From assembly GCA_045587205.1 (NCBI GenBank), contig JAZNBV010000081.1, positions 1 through 10,442 of the forward strand: DNA of 10,442 bases. Direction: 5' to 3'. Source of the DNA: SIG78 sp045587205 (lineage in GTDB: Bacteria > Verrucomicrobiota > Lentisphaeria > Victivallales > Victivallaceae). Positions 7,727 to 10,442 of this stretch are shown in pieces. The notes under the pieces are model-generated. The model was not told the DNA's origin, did not search any database, and saw only the letters and a list, made by a program, of their open reading frames with translations. The position numbers and the translations under genes were made by a program. The stretch's first letter is position 1, and every line of letters begins with the position of its first letter.

Positions 7727-8440
7727 TCAAATGCCTTCTTCTTTGCGCCAGATAACATCAAATCCCCGGGCTGAAGTTTGCCATGCTGTATTATTGATGA
7801 TCTCTTTTTGTGAGTCATTGTAATTTCTTGCAGATCCATCAGCGTAAGCAATATTGAACGAGTTGCCATGATTACCGCGCACAACTGTTCCCGCCGGCAA
7901 GGTTCCTTCGTTAGCATACAGCAAGTCACCGGCCAAAGGCATAGTGCTGGGACCGCTGGGGGCATCAGTTGAGGCGGAGTTGGTGGTTGTGAATGCCGGA
8001 TAAGGTCCGCTCAAGCGGAAAGAGATCATTTCTGCAGCATTGCTCCAATTATACTTCCAGAGCGCACTGGCATATCCGGCATAACTTCTGGTGTTTTTTC
8101 CTTCTTCCAACCACTGATCAACGCCAGGCTGAGTCAAACTCGGACAGAAAAATGAGTTTTCTGATGAATTATACCCGTTTACATAAAGAAAACCCAAACC
8201 TACGGGGGCGGAATACGCACCCACACAATGAGTATAATTTTCCCGGATCGGCGGACGATAGTCATTATTGTCAACACCGTATTGCTGGCAACCCAAAGCA
8301 AGCTGTTTGAGATTGCTGAGGCAGTTTGATTGTCTGGCTCGCTCGCGGGCAGCCGACAAGGCCGGAAGTAACATTGCCGCCAGAATCGCAATGATGGCTA
8401 TAACGACCAACAGTTCAATGAGTGTAAAGTGCTTTTTCAT
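7727..8440 (-). CDS. Pseudopilin-like H-X9-DG protein, first gene of the LacI-controlled operon
   Basis: A 237-residue protein with a textbook prepilin-type N-terminus, MKKHFTLIELLVVIAIIAIL, including Glu at mature position +5, but His replaces the usual Gly before the predicted cut. The rest is a globular domain with CLSNLKQLALGCQQYGVDNN and H-X9-DG (His191, Asp201, Gly202 in GNHGNSFNIAYADGS). Such proteins are very numerous in Lentisphaerae and Planctomycetes, where they are usually annotated as XcpT/GspG-like, with role mostly unknown. I place the start at 8440 because AAAAGGAG sits 7 bases upstream; an in-frame ATG at 8479 would add 13 basic/polar residues ahead of the helix and has no ribosome site. 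The chosen start makes both paralogs exactly 237 residues. It is the first gene after the predicted promoter and operator, so it should be the most strongly expressed gene of the operon. Confidence 0.9.
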   Translation of the reverse strand: MKKHFTLIELLVVIAIIAILAAMLLPALSAARERARQSNCLSNLKQLALGCQQYGVDNNDYRPPIRENYTHCVGAYSAPVGLGFLYVNGYNSSENSFFCPSLTQPGVDQWLEEGKNTRSYAGYASALWKYNWSNAAEMISFRLSGPYPAFTTTNSASTDAPSGPSTMPLAGDLLYANEGTLPAGTVVRGNHGNSFNIAYADGSARNYNDSQKEIINNTAWQTSARGFDVIWRKEEGI

Positions 8441-8510
8441 AGAATGACTCCTTTTTTTGGGTTTGATCTTATCTGACATGATCTTTACATATACTTAAAT
8501 AAAACAAACG

Positions 8511-8518
8511 CTCCTCCT
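8511..8518 (-). promoter_or_regulatory. Strong Shine-Dalgarno-like sequence in the operon leader
   Basis: AGGAGGAG lies just after the operator in the predicted 5' leader, about 70 bases before the first recognised start codon. It is a better anti-16S match than that of any gene in the window. Five bases after AGGAGG a TTG opens a 12-codon frame (8507-8469) that stops 15 bases before the real ribosome site of the pseudopilin. It may serve a leader peptide or be fortuitous. Confidence 0.3.
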
Positions 8519-8519
8519 A

Positions 8520-8533
8520 CTAAACCGGTTTAG
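8520..8533. promoter_or_regulatory. Predicted LacI-family operator (perfect 14-bp palindrome)
   Basis: CTAAACCGGTTTAG is a perfect palindrome with a central CG step, the form typical of LacI/GalR-family operators. It begins about 10 bases downstream of the predicted transcription start of the operon and lies between the repressor gene and the first pseudopilin gene. Binding there would block initiation or early elongation. I found no second copy in the window, including ahead of the repressor gene itself. Confidence 0.75.
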
Positions 8534-8548
8534 CAGAGTTCTAATACA

Positions 8549-8576
8549 AATATAGCACAAAAAATTATTTTTGCAA
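8549..8576 (-). promoter_or_regulatory. Predicted sigma-70-type promoter of the pseudopilin/CAZyme operon
   Basis: On the minus strand, TTGCAA (8576-8571) is followed after 16 bases by TATATT (8554-8549), preceded by TGC, giving an extended -10 (TGnTATATT). Transcription would start near 8542, leaving a leader of about 100 bases before the ATG at 8440. The palindromic operator falls inside this leader. The surrounding sequence is very A/T-rich. Confidence 0.6.
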
Positions 8577-8650
8577 ATCAAAAAAATTTTTATTTTTTAC
8601 TTTTTCCAGTTCCAGTAAAGCAAAAATTGAACAAACATATTTATAGAGTC

Positions 8651-8677
8651 CGATCTGGTTATTTGGGAAACAGATCG
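8651..8677 (-). other. Short inverted repeat after the repressor gene
   Basis: CGATCTG (8651-8657) and CAGATCG (8671-8677) form a 7-base inverted repeat with a 13-base loop, starting 10 bases after the repressor stop codon. No U-run follows on the minus strand, so it is at best a weak terminator between the repressor gene and the operon promoter. Confidence 0.25.
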
Positions 8678-8686
8678 CAGTATAAA

Positions 8687-9703
8687 TTATTTATTACGCG
8701 GAGGAACTACAGTATTGCCAGGCAGCAATTGCGGTGCCATCCGGATCCGTTGCGGAATAACATAATCCGGATTGTTGATCTTTTGCAACATATGTTGAAC
8801 CGCCAATCTGCCCAATTCATCTTTATTTTCCCGTACAGAAGTAAGTTGGAAATCAAAAAAAGAGGCAATAGCATCCTCACCGTATCCTGCCACAGAAATA
8901 TCTTCCGGTACCCGTATACCGATTTTTTGCAATCGCAATATCAAACGTATTGCATAACTGTCAGAAAAACAGAATACCCCGCTGTATTTATGGCAATTTT
9001 CGACCATTTCATCCAAATCGGAGTAAGTATCGGTGGGTGGTCCGCCAGTTTGCATAACACAACTGTTGAACACATTATAACGTTCCCGGTTGTAATGCTC
9101 GCGCAATTCAGGTAATTTCGGGCCGAAGTAAGCCAGTTTGCGATGACCTGCCTCCAAAAATAGCCGGGCTATTGCGGTTGTTCCGGCATGATGATCCGTA
9201 TCAAATACCGGAGTAGGGGCTGAACCATACAAAACATTAATAATCGGTTTTCCATGCAAAATGGCAGTATCGTAACTGCCAGGATTGCAACTTTCGCAAT
9301 GGCACGGAGTAATGATACATCCGTCAACACCGGTCTGAGCCATGAATTTCAAAGCTGCAAGTTCTTTAGCCTGATCATTTTCTGTTTCAGCAAAAACCAT
9401 ATGATACCCATTGCGTGCCAACTCTTGTTCCACACCTGAAACTAATTTTGCATAAAAACTGCCGATCAGATTATTGATCAGCATCCCTACTAAATAAGTT
9501 TTGCGGGCATTAATGGCGCGGGCATGAAAGTTGGGCTGATAGTTACATTGAGTAATGATCTGTTGGATTTTCTGACAAGTGCTTTCTGACAGATTAAACT
9601 CTTTTGCTTTGCCGTTAAGGTAAAACGAGACCGCAGTCGGCGATACATTTGCCAGTTTTGCAATATCTTTAAGCGTAATACTTTTTCCCATACCAAAAGA
9701 CAA
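8687..9703 (-). CDS. LacI/GalR-family transcriptional repressor
   Basis: A 338-residue protein of the usual family length. Residues 9-31 hold the DNA-binding helix-turn-helix (ITLKDIAKLANVSPTAVSFY), followed by the hinge-helix region YQPNFHARAINARKT (55-69), where Ile64 stands in place of the usual minor-groove Leu. The rest is a periplasmic-binding-protein-like sugar sensor: LVGMLINNLIGSFYAKLVSG (71-90), FDTDHHAGTTAIARLFLEAG (167-186), and VPEDISVAGYGEDAIASFFD (265-284) all fit the family. It most likely binds the palindrome at 8520-8533 and represses the downstream operon until a sugar or oligosaccharide is bound. I prefer the TTG start at 9703 because AAAGG lies about 5 bases before it; the ATG at 9691 lacks a well-spaced site and would remove only four residues. 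It has its own promoter. The inducer is unknown; operon content suggests a mannoside or related plant/host glycan product. Confidence 0.93.
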   Translation of the reverse strand: MSFGMGKSITLKDIAKLANVSPTAVSFYLNGKAKEFNLSESTCQKIQQIITQCNYQPNFHARAINARKTYLVGMLINNLIGSFYAKLVSGVEQELARNGYHMVFAETENDQAKELAALKFMAQTGVDGCIITPCHCESCNPGSYDTAILHGKPIINVLYGSAPTPVFDTDHHAGTTAIARLFLEAGHRKLAYFGPKLPELREHYNRERYNVFNSCVMQTGGPPTDTYSDLDEMVENCHKYSGVFCFSDSYAIRLILRLQKIGIRVPEDISVAGYGEDAIASFFDFQLTSVRENKDELGRLAVQHMLQKINNPDYVIPQRIRMAPQLLPGNTVVPPRNK

Positions 9704-9748
9704 TAATACCTTTCTGCATATTTCAGCAACAACTGCGAGAATGTACTT

Positions 9749-9776
9749 AATATATCACATCTTCCACCAAAGTCAA
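9749..9776 (-). promoter_or_regulatory. Predicted sigma-70-type promoter of the repressor gene
   Basis: On the minus strand, TTGACT (9776-9771), a 16-base spacer, then TGA-TATATT (-10 at 9754-9749, extended TGn form). The predicted start near 9742 leaves a leader of about 40 bases to the TTG start codon. The -10 hexamer, TGn extension and spacer length are the same as in the operon promoter at 8549-8576. No CG-centred palindrome is seen next to it, so autorepression is not supported. Confidence 0.65.
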
Positions 9777-10043
9777 ACTTTGCCGCAGCCCAAAGAACCA
9801 TCATAACAAAAATGAACATTAACCATAACCATGCTAAATGGCAGAAGTATATAAAAAACGATTGTCAAATTAACTGACGTATATATTACCTCCACTAATA
9901 CAGCCTCATAGGTCTTTTGATCGGTGAAGCTGAAATGTTTTTGTAACTCTAACCCCAATCAAGGAGTTTTTTGAAAAGAAAACATTGAATGATACCTTGC
10001 GGGTGCTGGGCTAGGTGGTACGCCAGACAAATCCGGTGGAGCT
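9777..10043. other. Noncoding stretch between the AlbA-like gene and the repressor promoter
   Basis: About 265 bases (340 if counted to the repressor start) with no supported gene. A 61-codon TTG-initiated frame on the minus strand (9958-9773) lacks a ribosome site and runs over the repressor -35 element, so I do not call it. The right end carries one arm of an imperfect inverted repeat that overlaps the stop of the neighbouring gene. The stretch probably marks the boundary between the sugar locus and an unrelated gene. Confidence 0.5.
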
Positions 10044-10068
10044 TTATCGCTTTTTCCGGTTTGTCGGC
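10022..10068 (-). other. Imperfect inverted repeat across the stop codon of the AlbA-like gene
   Basis: GCCAGACAAATCCGG (10022-10036) and CCGGTTTGTCGGC (10056-10068) pair along their length apart from two single-base bulges, with a 19-base loop that holds the TAA stop codon. No U-run follows on the minus strand. It may be a transcript 3'-end structure; a mobile-element or recombination-site origin is not supported by any recognisable core sequence. Confidence 0.35.
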
Positions 10069-10442
10069 GATGGTGATAGCGTTTGTGCTATGGTTGCAGA
10101 CATTACTTCGGAGAAATCCTTATCAATAATTTTCCAGTGGCCGTTCTTTCTGGCCCCGATATAAACAATCCTGCCGGCAACTTTCAAATCATTGATACGC
10201 CGTTTTATAGTGGCAGGTGAAACCCCAAGTTTTTCAGCATATTCTTTATAGCTGAGATTCGGATCTGCTTCTATAAATTTTAAAAGTTTTATTGGGTCAT
10301 TTATAGGGTCATTTATAGGGTCAGGGGTATCAGCTTGGGCGTCATCGCTTTTCAGTTCGTGGGTAAATGGTATTGTTACCCGTAAAAAGAAGTCCAGAAA
10401 CTCAAAAGCTTTTTCGCCGTATTTTTCCGTAACCAGCGGAAC
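10044..10442 (-). CDS. AlbA_2/RecG-like ATP-binding putative transcriptional regulator, C-terminal part only
   Basis: The last 132 codons of a gene cut by the right edge; the frame is open from the first base. It begins VPLVTEKYGEKAFEFLDFFL, then RVTIPF, which resembles the segment after the ATPase-like domain in proteins annotated as AlbA_2 DNA-binding / RecG-like ATP-binding proteins. A short repeated linker (DPINDPINDPI, residues 41-51) follows, then a winged helix-turn-helix: SYKEYAEKLGVSPATIKRRI (64-83) with the wing AGRIVYIGARKNGHWKII (89-106). The tail is Ser/Pro/basic. In this family the N-terminal AlbA_2 and GHKL-like domains would lie outside the window. It is thought to act as a DNA-binding regulator, but targets are generally unknown. 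It lies about 270 bases upstream of the repressor promoter and shows no functional link to the sugar genes. Confidence 0.75.
   Translation of the reverse strand, partial: VPLVTEKYGEKAFEFLDFFLRVTIPFTHELKSDDAQADTPDPINDPINDPIKLLKFIEADPNLSYKEYAEKLGVSPATIKRRINDLKVAGRIVYIGARKNGHWKIIDKDFSEVMSATIAQTLSPSPTNRKKR
10294..10323 (-). repeat. 12-bp tandem repeat coding the DPIN linker
   Basis: GGGTCATTTATA occurs twice in direct succession, followed by a third partial copy, GGGTCA. It keeps the frame and codes for the repeated tetrapeptide Asp-Pro-Ile-Asn in the linker just before the winged helix of the AlbA-like protein. A 12-bp unit can change copy number by slippage without breaking the frame. Confidence 0.85.

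Noticed and set aside
8441..8479. N-terminal extension of the first pseudopilin from the ATG at 8479
   Set aside because: No ribosome site at 8479, a strong one before 8440, and the shorter start gives a normal prepilin N-terminus and the same length as the paralog.
9450..9478. GATCA/TGATC inverted repeat inside the repressor gene
   Set aside because: Short, inside coding sequence, without a CG centre; not a convincing operator.
9773..9958. 61-codon minus-strand frame between the AlbA-like gene and the repressor
   Set aside because: TTG start without a ribosome site, no recognisable family, and it overlaps the -35 element of the repressor promoter.
9989..10129. 46-residue plus-strand frame with a hydrophobic, membrane-like middle
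   Set aside because: It lies antisense to the well-supported end of the AlbA-like gene, and the nearest AAGGAG is about 22 bases before its ATG. Most likely chance.
1..10442. Search for tRNA, rRNA, CRISPR arrays, insertion sequences, prophage or toxin-antitoxin genes
   Set aside because: No regularly spaced repeats, transposase or phage motifs, or tRNA-like folds were recognised on reading either strand.

Overview
The window reads as part of a carbohydrate-utilisation locus from a Lentisphaerae-like (Victivallis/Lentisphaera-type) bacterium of the PVC superphylum. The evidence is two short pseudopilin-like proteins with an N-terminal methylation/cleavage helix and a C-terminal H-X9-DG motif, a protein type greatly expanded in that group, sitting next to a LacI regulator and several sugar-active enzymes. 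This assignment is inferred from gene content; no rRNA or other taxonomic marker is present. Every supported gene lies on the minus strand, so transcription runs from high to low coordinates.

Layout in transcription order. (1) 10442-10044: the C-terminal end of an AlbA/RecG-like ATP-binding putative regulator with a winged-helix tail, cut by the window edge. (2) 10043-9704: a mostly noncoding stretch carrying a good promoter for the next gene. (3) 9703-8687: a LacI/GalR-family repressor. (4) About 8576-8508: a predicted promoter, then a perfect 14-bp CG-centred palindrome about 10 bases downstream of the predicted transcription start, then a strong Shine-Dalgarno-like sequence. (5) 8440-7727 and 7690-6977: two paralogous 237-residue H-X9-DG pseudopilins. 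(6) 6976-6799: a spacer with a strong hairpin. (7) 6798-2821: a 1325-residue secreted multidomain glycosidase-like protein ending in a CBM9-like domain. (8) 2799-1864: a cytoplasmic DUF4434 (TIM-barrel, glycosidase-like) protein. (9) 1829-501: a Gfo/Idh/MocA oxidoreductase. (10) 447 to the window start: the N-terminus of a GH2 beta-mannosidase-like enzyme.

Working model (inference): the repressor binds the palindrome and blocks an operon of at least six genes until a sugar inducer appears. The pseudopilins would be assembled at or through the cell envelope and could help bind glycan or secrete enzymes. The 1325-residue protein would attack polymer outside the cytoplasm. The DUF4434 protein, the oxidoreductase and the GH2 enzyme, none with an N-terminal signal peptide, would finish the imported oligosaccharides inside the cell. 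No transporter gene is visible in the window. The least understood part is the coupling of tandem pseudopilins to a LacI-controlled CAZyme operon.
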